Shown here: in pieces, positions 36,596 through 45,413 of the stretch | Position numbering within the stretch: position 1 is the stretch's first letter | Layout of the letters: each line of letters starts with the position of its first letter | Assembly (NCBI GenBank): GCA_002347285.1 | Contig: DDXW01000012.1 | Span: 34,645 to 97,188 of the forward strand | Length of the DNA: 62,544 bases | From: Rhodocyclaceae bacterium UBA2250 | GTDB taxonomy: Bacteria; Pseudomonadota; Gammaproteobacteria; Burkholderiales; Rhodocyclaceae | Reading direction: 5' to 3' | Made by a program: the position numbers and the translations under genes | Notes under the pieces: generated by a model | Told to the model about the DNA's origin: nothing | Databases searched by the model: none | The model's input: only the letters and a program-made list of their open reading frames with translations

Positions 36596-36954
36596 GAACC
36601 TTGACCATCCGTATCGAGCCCGATGTCGCCAATGCTCTGGAACGTGCCGGGCAGGCATTCGTCGCGGCCTGGAAATCCGACGCTTACGCCGGGGAAACGC
36701 TCAGCTTTGAATCGGCGGCGGCTTTGTTCCGCCTGCTCACGCCGGCACGCTGGAACGTGCTGTCGGCCTTGCAGACGTGCGGCAACAGCGGACTGCGGGA
36801 GCTTGCCCGTCACATGCGGCGCGATCCAAGTTCCCTGCTACGCGATGTGAATGCCTTGATGGAGCGTGGCTTGATCGAGAAGGACGCAGGCGGCAAACTC
36901 TTCGTTCCCTACACGCGCATCCACACCGAATTCGATTTGGCCAAGGCGGCGTAG
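36592..36954 (+). CDS. TumA/HVO_A0114-type winged-helix antitoxin
   Basis: DNA-binding partner of 120 residues. A short N-terminal strand region is followed by a MarR-like winged helix ('LFRLLTPARWNVLSAL', 'RELARHMRRDPSSLLRDVNALMERGLIE' in pieces). It probably neutralises the TumE protein and represses the shared promoter at the 36261-36278 dyad. The stop TAG is fused to a copy of the dispersed element. Confidence 0.85.
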   Translation: MRTLTIRIEPDVANALERAGQAFVAAWKSDAYAGETLSFESAAALFRLLTPARWNVLSALQTCGNSGLRELARHMRRDPSSLLRDVNALMERGLIEKDAGGKLFVPYTRIHTEFDLAKAA

Positions 36955-36978
36955 AAACTCGGCGCCGGCGGGGCGGCG
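36955..36978 (+). repeat. Dispersed 26-bp element, right flank of TumE/TumA module
   Basis: TAG followed by AAACTCGGCGCCGGCG and GGGCGGCG; same orientation as the left copy, 727 bp away. Confidence 0.95.
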
Positions 36979-36991
36979 GGCAGCGTCGGCA

Positions 36992-37888
36992 TCAGAGGTC
37001 CTCGCGTCGCAGCAGGAAGACCTTGCCTTCGCCGCTCGTGGTGTCAAGCCAGGTGAGCGGCAGCTGCGGGAAGGCGGCCGTCATGATGTCCCGGTTGTGG
37101 CCGACCTCGACGGCGAGCAGGCCGTGCGGCTTCAGGTATTTCTTCGCCTCGGCGAGGATGCGGCGCACGATGTCGAGGCCGTCCTCGCCGGCCGCCAGCG
37201 CGCCTTCGGGCTCGTGGCGGTATTCCGCCGGCAGTTCGCGCATCGCCTGCGCGGTGACGTAGGGCGGATTGCTGACGATCAGGTCGTACTTGCGCTTGCC
37301 CAGCCCCGCGAACAGGTCGCTCTCGACGAGGCGGACGCGCTCCTGCAGATCGTAGTCGGCGACGTTGCGCCTGGCGACCTCGAGGGCGTCGGCAGAAATG
37401 TCGGCGGCGTCGATCTGCGCATGCGGGAAGGCGTGCGCCATCAGGATCGCCAGGCAGCCCGAGCCGGTGCACAGGTCGAGCGCGTGTTCGATCGCGTCGG
37501 GGTCCTCGACCCAGGGGGCGAAGCCCTCCACCAGCAGGTCGGCAAAGTAGGAGCGCGGGATCAGCACGCGCTCGTCCACATAGAAGCGCAGCCCGGCTTG
37601 CCAGGCCTCGTGCGTGAGGTAGGCGGCCGGCAGGCGGCGCGCGATGCGCTGCTGCAGCAGTTCGAGCACGGCGAGGCGCTCGTGGCGCGTCAGCCGCGCG
37701 TCGAGATAGGGCGCAATTTGATCCGGGCGGTCGGGCGGCAGGTGCAGCGCGTGCAGGATCAGCCAGGCGGCCTCGTCGTGGGCGTTGTCGCAGCCGTGGC
37801 CGAAGAACAGCTTCGCCTCGTGGAAGCGGCTCGCGCCCCAGCGCAGCCAGTCGCGGATCGTGATCAGGTCGTCGAGGAGTTCGGACAT
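36992..37888 (-). CDS. prmB: Ribosomal protein uL3 glutamine methyltransferase
   Basis: N5-glutamine methyltransferase of 298 residues. SAM motif 'ALDLCTGSGCLAI', catalytic 'SNPPYVT' and N-terminal HemK-type helical domain mark the PrmB/PrmC family; 'VDERVLIPRSYFADLL' is the PrmB form. The start at 37888 is set by the family N-terminus 'MSELLDDLITIRDW'. A copy of the dispersed element occupies the ribosome-binding position 2 bases upstream, and no ordinary Shine-Dalgarno sequence is visible. It is followed by the TumE/TumA module on the other strand. Confidence 0.95.
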   Translation of the reverse strand: MSELLDDLITIRDWLRWGASRFHEAKLFFGHGCDNAHDEAAWLILHALHLPPDRPDQIAPYLDARLTRHERLAVLELLQQRIARRLPAAYLTHEAWQAGLRFYVDERVLIPRSYFADLLVEGFAPWVEDPDAIEHALDLCTGSGCLAILMAHAFPHAQIDAADISADALEVARRNVADYDLQERVRLVESDLFAGLGKRKYDLIVSNPPYVTAQAMRELPAEYRHEPEGALAAGEDGLDIVRRILAEAKKYLKPHGLLAVEVGHNRDIMTAAFPQLPLTWLDTTSGEGKVFLLRREDL

Positions 37889-37890
37889 GG

Positions 37891-37916
37891 AATACTCGGC
37901 GCTCGCGGGGCGGCGC
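37891..37916 (+). repeat. Dispersed 26-bp element immediately upstream of prmB start
   Basis: The plus strand reads AATACTCGGCGCTCGCG and GGGCGGCGC. In the prmB direction its AGTATT end abuts the start codon region, and it fills most of the 40-bp gap to dapE. Confidence 0.9.
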
Positions 37917-37928
37917 GGTCGGTGGGGT

Positions 37929-39068
37929 TCAGGTGAGCAGCTTGCGGAAGGTGGCTGCGTAGATGCGCGCCAGCGGCTCGATGTCGGCCAGCGGCACGCA
38001 TTCGTCGACCTTGTGGATCGTCGCATTGACCGGGCCGAACTCGACCACTTCCGGGCAGATCGCCGCGATGAAGCGGCCGTCCGAGGTGCCGCCGGAAGTG
38101 GACAGCTCCGGCGTGATGCCGGTCTCGAGCTGGATCGCGTCGGTCAGCGCGCTGACGAGCCGGCCGGGCTCGGTGAGGAAAGGCTTGCCGCCGAGCGTCC
38201 AGACGAGTTCGTACTCGAAATCGTGGCGGTCGAGGATCGCATGCACGCGGCCCTGCAGGCCGTCGGCGGTGCTCGCGGTCGAGAAGCGGAAGTTGAACAG
38301 CACCTCGAGCGTGCCGGGCACGACGTTGGTGGCGCCGGTGCCGGCGTGGATGTTCGAGATCTGGAAGCTGGTCGGCGGGAAGAAGGCGTTGCCGTCGTCC
38401 CAGTGCGTCGCGGCGAGTTCGGCGAGCGCGGGGGCGGCGAGGTGGATCGGGTTCTTCACCTTCTCGGGATAGGCGACGTGGCCCTGGATGCCCTTGACGA
38501 CGAGCTTGCCGGAGAGCGAGCCGCGCCGGCCGTTCTTGATCGTGTCGCCCTGGAGACTGACCGAGGTCGGCTCGCCGACGATGCAGCAGTCGATCCGTTC
38601 GCCGCGCGCCTGCAGCGCCTCGACGACCTTGACCGTGCCGTCGGTGGCGTCGCCTTCCTCGTCCGAGGTGAGCAGGAAGCCGATCGAGCCCTCCAGGGCG
38701 GGCGCGGCGGCGAGCAGGCGCTCGACGGCGACGACCGCGGCGGCGACCGAGGTCTTCATGTCGGCGGCGCCGCGCCCGTACAGCCTGCCGTCGCGCTCGG
38801 TCGGCACGAAGGGATCGGAAGTCCATTTCTCCAGCGGCCCCGGCGGCACGACGTCGGTGTGGCCGGCGAACACGACCAGCGGTTTCGCCGTGCCCAGCCG
38901 CGCCCAGAGGTTGCGCACGAGACCGGTCGGGCCGGTGCTGTCGATGCGCTCGCAGACGAAGCCGAGCGGCGCCAGGCGTGCGGCGACCAGCTCGAGGCAG
39001 CCGGCGTCCTCGGTGGTGATCGAGCGGCGCGCGATCAGTTCCTTCGCGAGATCGATGACCGCGGCCAT
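37929..39068 (-). CDS. dapE: Succinyl-diaminopimelate desuccinylase
   Basis: Zinc M20 hydrolase of the lysine/diaminopimelate pathway, 379 residues. Metal ligands are in 'VVFAGHTDVVPPG', 'RGAADMKTS', 'SDEEGDATDGT' and 'VGEPTS', with the final His in 'NATIHKVDECV'. The start overlaps the last base of pilU (TGATG). It belongs to the dapC-dapD-pilU-dapE-prmB run. Confidence 0.98.
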   Translation of the reverse strand: MAAVIDLAKELIARRSITTEDAGCLELVAARLAPLGFVCERIDSTGPTGLVRNLWARLGTAKPLVVFAGHTDVVPPGPLEKWTSDPFVPTERDGRLYGRGAADMKTSVAAAVVAVERLLAAAPALEGSIGFLLTSDEEGDATDGTVKVVEALQARGERIDCCIVGEPTSVSLQGDTIKNGRRGSLSGKLVVKGIQGHVAYPEKVKNPIHLAAPALAELAATHWDDGNAFFPPTSFQISNIHAGTGATNVVPGTLEVLFNFRFSTASTADGLQGRVHAILDRHDFEYELVWTLGGKPFLTEPGRLVSALTDAIQLETGITPELSTSGGTSDGRFIAAICPEVVEFGPVNATIHKVDECVPLADIEPLARIYAATFRKLLT

Positions 39069-40240
39069 CAGTCCATCTTCAGCGTGAATTCGGAGAAACT
39101 CGCGCCGCTTTCCGAGGTCGATGCCGTGGCGGCCGGGTTCGCCGCCGGGGCGAGCGGCTTCGCCTCGTCCTTCTTCTCGGCGGCCGCGTTGTTGATCAGC
39201 CAGTGCAGGTTGTTGGCCGAGTCGGCGTTGGCGAGCGCCTCCTCGAGCGTGATCGTGCCGGCCTTGTAGAGCTGGAACAGCGACTGCTCGAAGGTCTGCG
39301 AGCCGGGCGACATGCTCTGCTCCATCGCCTCCTTGATCGCGTTGAGGTCGCCCTTCTCGATCAGTTCGCCGATGTAGCGCGAGTTGAGCATCACCTCGGC
39401 GGCGGGCGTGCGCGTGCCGTCCGGCTTCTTGACGAGGCGCTGCGAGATGATGCACTTGAGCGTCACGCTCAGATCGGCGAGCAGCGCCGGGCGGTTCTCG
39501 AGCGGGTAGAAGCTGATGATGCGCGACAGCGAGTGGTAGCTGTTGTTGGCGTGCAGCGTGGCGAGGCAGAGGTGGCCGGACTGCGCGTAGGCGATCGCCT
39601 GCGTCATCGTCTCCTTGTCGCGGATCTCGCCGATGAAGATGCAGTCGGGCGCCTGGCGCAGCGCGTTCTTCAGCGCGACCTGGAAGGCGCGCGTGTCGGC
39701 GCCGACCTCGCGCTGGTTCACGATCGACTTCTTGTTCTGGAAGATGAACTCGATCGGGTCCTCGAGCGTGAGGATGTGGCCGGAGGTCCGCTGGTTGCGG
39801 TAGTCGAGCATCGCGGTCAGCGTCGTCGACTTGCCCGAGCCGGTGGCGCCGACCATCAGGATCAGGCCGCGCTTCTCCATCACGATGTCGGCGAGCACCG
39901 GCGGCAGGTTGAGCGTGTCGAGTTGCGGGATCTCCGCCGGGATGTAGCGCACGACGAAGGCCGGCGTGCCCTTCTGGCGCATCACCGAGATGCGGTAGTT
40001 GCCAACGCCCTCGAGCGCGTAGCCGGTGTTGAGCTCGAGCGTCTCCTCGAACTCGTCGAGCTGGCGCGGGGTGAGGATCTCCTGCAGCAGGCCCATCACC
40101 GTCGCGCTGTCCATCGTCTGCTGGTTGACCGGCATCGCGACGCCGTTGATCTTGATGTTGATGGGCGCGCCCACCGAGACGAAGATGTCGGAGGCCTTCT
40201 TTTCCGCCATCAGCTGAAACAGTCGCTCCATTGCTCCCAT
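39068..40240 (-). CDS. pilU: PilU/PilT-type pilus retraction ATPase
   Basis: Type IV pilus retraction motor protein of 390 residues. Walker A is 'GATGSGKSTT', Walker B 'RQAPDCIFIGEIRD', His box 'ATLHANNS', and an AIRNLIRE-like C-terminal region is replaced by 'DLNAIKEAMEQS', as in PilU paralogs. The variable tail ends in 'ESGASFSEFTLKMD'. The start at 40240 follows GGGAG. It sits between dapD and dapE, with no other pilus gene here. Confidence 0.9.
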   Translation of the reverse strand: MGAMERLFQLMAEKKASDIFVSVGAPINIKINGVAMPVNQQTMDSATVMGLLQEILTPRQLDEFEETLELNTGYALEGVGNYRISVMRQKGTPAFVVRYIPAEIPQLDTLNLPPVLADIVMEKRGLILMVGATGSGKSTTLTAMLDYRNQRTSGHILTLEDPIEFIFQNKKSIVNQREVGADTRAFQVALKNALRQAPDCIFIGEIRDKETMTQAIAYAQSGHLCLATLHANNSYHSLSRIISFYPLENRPALLADLSVTLKCIISQRLVKKPDGTRTPAAEVMLNSRYIGELIEKGDLNAIKEAMEQSMSPGSQTFEQSLFQLYKAGTITLEEALANADSANNLHWLINNAAAEKKDEAKPLAPAANPAATASTSESGASFSEFTLKMD

Positions 40241-40269
40241 CGCCGTTCTCCCGGTCCGCAGTGATTGAA

Positions 40270-41103
<834 letters not shown>

Positions 41104-41124
41104 GGCGGTTCCTCTTGTCGGTGA

Positions 41125-42330
41125 TTAGAGCGATTTGCAGAATGAGGCGATGCGGCGGGCGGCTTCCAGGCACTCCTCGACGCCGGCGACCAGCGCGATG
41201 CGCACGAAATCGCGGCCGGGGTTGACGCCGGCGGCGTCGCGCGCCAGGAAACTGCCGGGCAGGACGCTCACATTATATTGACGGCGCAGTTCGCGGGCGA
41301 ACTCGGTGTCGGACAGGCCGGTCGGCGAGACGTCGGCCCACAGGTAGAACGCGGCATCGGGCACGCCGGCGCGCAGGTGCTGCGCGACCAGCGGCGTGAC
41401 CTGCGCGAACTTCTCGGCATACAGGCGGCGGTTGTCGCGCACGTGCGCCTCGTCGCGCCAGGCCGCGGCGCTGGCGGCCTGCACCGGCGGCGGCATGGCG
41501 CAGCCCTGGTAGGTGCGGTAGAGCCAGAACTTCCTGAGGATCGCCGTGTCGCCGGCGACGAAGCCGGAGCGCATGCCGGGCACGTTGGAGCGCTTCGACA
41601 GGCTGGAGAACATCACGAGGTTCCGGTAGTCGTCGCGGCCGAGCCGGCGCGCCGCCTCGAGCCCGCCGAGCGGCGGCGCGGCTTCGTCGAAATAGATCTC
41701 CGAGTAGCACTCGTCGGCGGCGATGACGAACCCATGGCGGTCGGACAGTTCGAAGAGCAGCTTCCAGTCCTCGAGCGGTATCACCTTGCCGGTCGGGTTG
41801 CCGGGCGAGCAGACGTAGACGAGCTGGCAGGCCTGCCAGACTTCCTCCGGCACGCGCGCCCAGTCCATGCGGAAATCGTTGCCCGGCGTGTTGTTCAGGA
41901 AGAACGGGCGGGCGCCGGCGAGCAGGGCGGCGCCTTCGTAGATCTGGTAGAAGGGATTCGGCGAAATCACCACCGGCAGCTCGTGCTTGCGCGGTGCGAC
42001 GACCGCCTGGGCGATCGCGAACAGCGCCTCGCGAGAACCATTCACCGGCAGCACCTGGCTGACGTAGTCCGGCGCGGGGATGCCGTAGCGGCGGCCGATC
42101 CACTCGGCGATGGCGCGGCGCAGGTCGTCGCTGCCGTTGGTCGTCGGATAGTTCGCCAGGCCGGCGAGACCGGCCGTCAGCGCATCCTTGATCAGCGGCG
42201 GCGTCAGGTGTTGCGGCTCGCCGATGTGCAGCTTGATTTCCGGCAGACCGGCGGGGGGCGCGCTGCCGGCGAACAGGTCGCGCAGCTTCTCGAAGGGATA
42301 GGACTGGAGCTTGTCGAGGTTCGGATTCAT
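41125..42330 (-). CDS. dapC: Succinyldiaminopimelate transaminase
   Basis: PLP-dependent class I aminotransferase of 401 residues. The PLP lysine lies in 'SLSKRSNVPGMRSGF', with 'SPGNPTG' and 'ADECYSEIYFD' as the other cofactor contacts. It is the DapC type of betaproteobacteria, consistent with its position before dapD. The start overlaps the DUF2189 gene by 4 bp. Confidence 0.96.
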   Translation of the reverse strand: MNPNLDKLQSYPFEKLRDLFAGSAPPAGLPEIKLHIGEPQHLTPPLIKDALTAGLAGLANYPTTNGSDDLRRAIAEWIGRRYGIPAPDYVSQVLPVNGSREALFAIAQAVVAPRKHELPVVISPNPFYQIYEGAALLAGARPFFLNNTPGNDFRMDWARVPEEVWQACQLVYVCSPGNPTGKVIPLEDWKLLFELSDRHGFVIAADECYSEIYFDEAAPPLGGLEAARRLGRDDYRNLVMFSSLSKRSNVPGMRSGFVAGDTAILRKFWLYRTYQGCAMPPPVQAASAAAWRDEAHVRDNRRLYAEKFAQVTPLVAQHLRAGVPDAAFYLWADVSPTGLSDTEFARELRRQYNVSVLPGSFLARDAAGVNPGRDFVRIALVAGVEECLEAARRIASFCKSL

Positions 42331-43052
42331 GGGAAGACCTGGCGGTACAGCGCCCGGCTCGCGTAGGCGAGCCAGGGCAGGGTGAGCGGCAGCAGCGGCA
42401 GCAGCAGGATGCTGCCGATCGTCAGCGCGGAGAGCAGCGCGGCCCAGGCCATCGCGGCCGGGAAATTGCCGAAGACGACGCGCACGCTGGCGACGACGGC
42501 GGTCACCAGACCGGCGCGGCGCTCGCACAGCAGCGGCACGGAAAAGGCCGAGACGCAGAACAGCAGGAAGGCGATCACGAAGCCCGACAGCGCGCCCCAG
42601 AACAGGAAGTTCGACACGCCGGGCGCGGTCGGCAGCAGTTCGGTCAACCACACCGGCGTCGCCCCGACCATGTAGCTGTAGAGGATCGCCGCGTCGGTAA
42701 CGAAGATCATGAACAGCAGCGCGCAGACCAGCGCGAGCACCCAGAGCGCCGGGTCGGCGCCGGCGAAGCCGCGCAGCACGCAGGAAAGACCGATCCGTTT
42801 GCCCGCCGCATGGGCGCGGGCGATGCCGAAGAAGCCGGCGAGAATGGCCGGGCCGACCAGCATGAAGGCGCCGGCGGCGGCGATGACGAAAGGCGTGAAG
42901 CCCTGCGTGAGCAGTCCGCCGAGGATGACTGCGCCGATCAGCGTGAAGATGCCGGCGTAGGCGCCGCTCGTGCCGCGTGTCAGGTTCGCCTGCGCCCAGC
43001 CGTCGACCAGCGCGCGGCCGATGTCGGCGATGCCGAAGGGGCGGGTGTCCAT
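42327..43052 (-). CDS. DUF2189 family membrane protein
   Basis: Protein of 241 residues with about six hydrophobic segments. The N-terminal 'DIGRALVDGWAQANLTRG', the 'GPAILAGFFGIARAHAAG' segment and the long C-terminal hydrophobic pairs match DUF2189 proteins. The function is unknown. It is translationally coupled to dapC. Confidence 0.8.
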   Translation of the reverse strand: MDTRPFGIADIGRALVDGWAQANLTRGTSGAYAGIFTLIGAVILGGLLTQGFTPFVIAAAGAFMLVGPAILAGFFGIARAHAAGKRIGLSCVLRGFAGADPALWVLALVCALLFMIFVTDAAILYSYMVGATPVWLTELLPTAPGVSNFLFWGALSGFVIAFLLFCVSAFSVPLLCERRAGLVTAVVASVRVVFGNFPAAMAWAALLSALTIGSILLLPLLPLTLPWLAYASRALYRQVFP

Positions 43053-43054
43053 CC

Positions 43055-43474
43055 TCAGCCGCGCGTGTTGGATTGCGCGGGAAAGTCGGCCAGTTCGACG
43101 CGCGGCGCGGGCTGCCAGCCCTTCTTGCGGTGTTCGGCGACGACGTTGGTGAAGATGCCGCCGCGCACGTAGAAGCGCGCCGTCAGGCGCATGAAGCGCG
43201 GCTTGGTGGCCTTGGCCAGGTCGTCGAGGATGCGGTTGGTCACGTCCTCGTGGAAATGCCCCTCGTCGCGGAAGCTCCAGATGTAGAGCTTGAGGCTCTT
43301 CAGTTCGACGCAGAGCTTGTCCGGCACGTAGTCGAGCGTCAGCACCGCGAAATCCGGCTGCCCGGTCTTCGGGCACAGGCAGGTGAACTCCGGGATCTCC
43401 ATGTGAATCTGATAGTCGCGCTGCGGCGCCGGATTCGCGAAGGTTTCCAGGGACTTGGACGGGGAGCTGGGCAT
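43055..43474 (-). CDS. queF: NADPH-dependent preQ0 reductase
   Basis: Queuosine pathway enzyme reducing 7-cyano-7-deazaguanine; 139 residues, the short single-domain form. The nucleophilic Cys is in 'CLCPKTGQPDF'; the QueF motif 'ELKSLKLYIWSFR' and 'EGHFHEDVTN' are present. It starts the run queF-DUF2189-dapC and has a TATAAT about 30 bases upstream. Confidence 0.97.
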   Translation of the reverse strand: MPSSPSKSLETFANPAPQRDYQIHMEIPEFTCLCPKTGQPDFAVLTLDYVPDKLCVELKSLKLYIWSFRDEGHFHEDVTNRILDDLAKATKPRFMRLTARFYVRGGIFTNVVAEHRKKGWQPAPRVELADFPAQSNTRG

Positions 43475-43505
43475 GGCGGGGCGGGCGATGGCGGCAAAAC
43501 AACAA

Positions 43506-43511
43506 TTATAT
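43506..43511 (-). promoter_or_regulatory. -10 (TATAAT) for queF
   Basis: A perfect TATAAT on the minus strand, 31 bp before the queF ATG. A copy of the dispersed element occupies the place of the -35 region. Confidence 0.55.
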
Positions 43512-43514
43512 GGG

Positions 43515-43540
43515 CGCCGCCCCGCCGGCGCCGAGTTTCC
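43515..43540 (-). repeat. Dispersed 26-bp element upstream of queF
   Basis: The plus strand reads GCGCCGCCCCGCCGG and CGCCGAGTTTC, a full consensus copy. It covers the queF -35 position. Confidence 0.95.
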
Positions 43541-43645
43541 GCGGGTTCGCCCCGTACCCGAAAAAGCTTGATGCGTCCGGAAGAATCATTTATAGCTAAA
43601 ATGAACGTATGAATCATGATTGCAGCTGACGATGCGAGGAGCCAG

Positions 43646-44320
43646 ATGACGGAAGGCCGGTCCACTGATACGCGCGAGCGCATTCTCGATGCCGCCGAGA
43701 CGCTGTTCATGGCGCACGGCTACGACGGCACGTCGATGCGGCTGATCACCGGCGCGGCCGAGGTGAACCTGGCCGCCGTGAATTACCACTTCGGTTCGAA
43801 GGGGGCGCTGCTGCAGGAGGTGTTCCGCCGGCGGCTCGACTGGCTGAACGCCGAGCGCCTGCGGGTGCTCGACGACCTGGAGCGCAAGGCGGGCGGCAAG
43901 CCGCTCAAGCCGTCGCTGATCGTCGATGGCTACTTCGGCACGCTGCTGCGCATGGCGCAGGACGAGGCGTGCGGCGGGGTGACTTTCCTGCGCCTGCTCG
44001 GCCGTACGCTGACCGAGCCTTCCGACTTCATCCGCGCCTTCCTCGCCAACGAATACAAGGAAGTGATCGAGCGCTACAAGGCGGCGCTGTTCAAGGCACT
44101 GCCCGACGTGCCGAAGGCGGAGATCGTCTGGCGCTTCCACTTCATGCTCGGCGCCACCTCCTACACGATCGCCGGCACCGATGCGCTGCGCCTCGTCACC
44201 GACTGGCAGATCGAGGACGCCGATGCCAACGACCGCCTCGACCGCCTGCTGCCGCGGCTGATGTCCTTCCTGCTCGGCGGGCTGCGCGCGCCGCTGCCGG
44301 AATTTCCCGACAACGCATAG
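43646..44320 (+). CDS. PsrA/FadR-like TetR-family regulator
   Basis: Regulator of 224 residues. The helix-turn-helix 'LITGAAEVNLAAVNYHFGSKGALLQEVF' (pieces of residues 25-55) is close to the PsrA group, which senses fatty acyl ligands and represses beta-oxidation genes. AGGAG precedes the ATG at 43646; an upstream ATG at 43616 is less likely. The gene lies just before fad genes, and a PsrA-like dyad precedes fadL. Confidence 0.88.
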   Translation: MTEGRSTDTRERILDAAETLFMAHGYDGTSMRLITGAAEVNLAAVNYHFGSKGALLQEVFRRRLDWLNAERLRVLDDLERKAGGKPLKPSLIVDGYFGTLLRMAQDEACGGVTFLRLLGRTLTEPSDFIRAFLANEYKEVIERYKAALFKALPDVPKAEIVWRFHFMLGATSYTIAGTDALRLVTDWQIEDADANDRLDRLLPRLMSFLLGGLRAPLPEFPDNA

Positions 44321-44346
44321 ACAGAAAGCCCCGGAGGAGAGACCGC

Positions 44347-44631
44347 ATGTCCTACGCATTGTTATCGCTGCTCGCGCTGGCCTATCCGGTGCCGCGCCTG
44401 ACGGCGGAAGAGCAGTCGTTCCTCGACCACGAGTGCGCGGAGGCCTGCCGCCGCGTCGACGACTGGCGGGTGGCCCACGAGCTGCAGGATCTGCCGGCCG
44501 AGGCCTGGCGCTACATCAAGGAGAAGGGCTTCGTCGGCATGATCATCCCGAAGCGCTACGGTGGCCTGGAGTTCTCGGCCTACGCGCACTCCCAGGTGGT
44601 GACCAGGCTGTCGACGCGCTGCGCGGCATGA
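44347..44631 (+). pseudogene. 5' remnant of fadE-type acyl-CoA dehydrogenase gene
   Basis: Encodes 'LTAEEQSFLDHECAEACR' through 'EKGFVGMIIPKRYGGLEFSAYAHSQVV' in pieces, the N-terminal part of long FadE-type dehydrogenases, and stops after 'RLSTRCAA'. The substrate and FAD domains are missing. The sequence then continues as part of a hydroxyacyl-CoA dehydrogenase gene, so a deletion fused two genes. Confidence 0.8.
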
Positions 44632-45272
44632 CGGTGACGCTGCAGGACCAGTCGCTCGACCGCATCGCACCCGCGGACGTGGTGATCGAGGCGATCTTCG
44701 AGAGCGTCGAGGCCAAGCACGCCTTGTCCAGCGCGCTCGAGCCGCGCATGAAGCCGGGCGCGCTGCTCGCCACCAGCACCTCGAGCCTGCGCATCGAGGA
44801 CTTGCGCACGGTGCTCGCGCGCCCGGAGCGCCTCGTCGGCATCCACTTCTTCAACCCGGTGGCGCTGATGCCGCTGGTCGAGGTGGCGGCGGCGGAGAAC
44901 GCCGATCCTGCCGCCGTGCAGGCCGCCTGCGCCTTCGTCAGGCAGATCGACAAGCTGCCGCTGCCGGTGAAATCCGCGCCCGGTTTCCTCGTCAATGCGG
45001 TGCTCGCCCCCTACCTGCTGGCGGCGATGCGGGCGGTGGATGAGGGTGTCGCGCCGGAAGCGGTCGATGCGGCGCTGCTCGCGTTCGGCATGCCGATGGG
45101 GCCGGTCGAACTCGCCGATACCGTCGGCCTCGACATCGCGCTGGCGGCCGGCAAACAGCTCGCCGACGGCATTGTCGCCGACGCCGACCTGGCCGACGCC
45201 GGCGTGATCTTCGGCACCGGCTTCGCGCCCTTCACCGGCGGGCCGCTGCGCTATCGCGCGGCACGACGATGA
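44613..45272 (+). pseudogene. Internal remnant of 3-hydroxyacyl-CoA dehydrogenase (FadB/FadJ-like)
   Basis: In the frame shifted by one from the fadE remnant, the sequence encodes 'LRGMTVTLQDQS', then 'ADVVIEAIFESVEAK', 'VGIHFFNPVALMPLVEVA' and 'GFLVNAVLAPYL', i.e. the middle of the NAD and helical domains. The Rossmann GxGxxG start is absent. Near 45170 'KQLADG' jumps to 'IVADADLADAGVIFGTGFAPFTGGPL', the extreme C-terminus of such proteins, implying a second deletion of roughly 100 codons. It is not a functional enzyme gene. Confidence 0.78.
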
Positions 45273-45323
45273 TGTTGCACTTTCCGCACATTCCCTGAAA
45301 ACAGTGTCGATCAAATGATATTT

Positions 45324-45337
45324 CAAACGCTTGTTTT
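45324..45337. promoter_or_regulatory. PsrA-like operator upstream of fadL
   Basis: CAAAC, GCTT, GTTTT resembles the published PsrA pattern (G/C)AAAC-N2-4-GTTT(G/C), with one arm mismatch. It lies 77 bp upstream of the fadL ATG in an AT-rich stretch, and a PsrA-like regulator is encoded 1 kb upstream. Confidence 0.5.
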
Positions 45338-45413
45338 GGTTTTAATCGGGCAACAAGAAATTGGGAGTCATTCCCGAGAATCACCATAACAACTCACGAT
45401 GGAAGAGCAACCA

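Noticed and set aside
39088..39115. GAAACTCGCGCCGC near the pilU 3' end, similar to the element
   Set aside because: Only about 12 bases fit with one gap; the GGCGGGGCGGCG half is absent.
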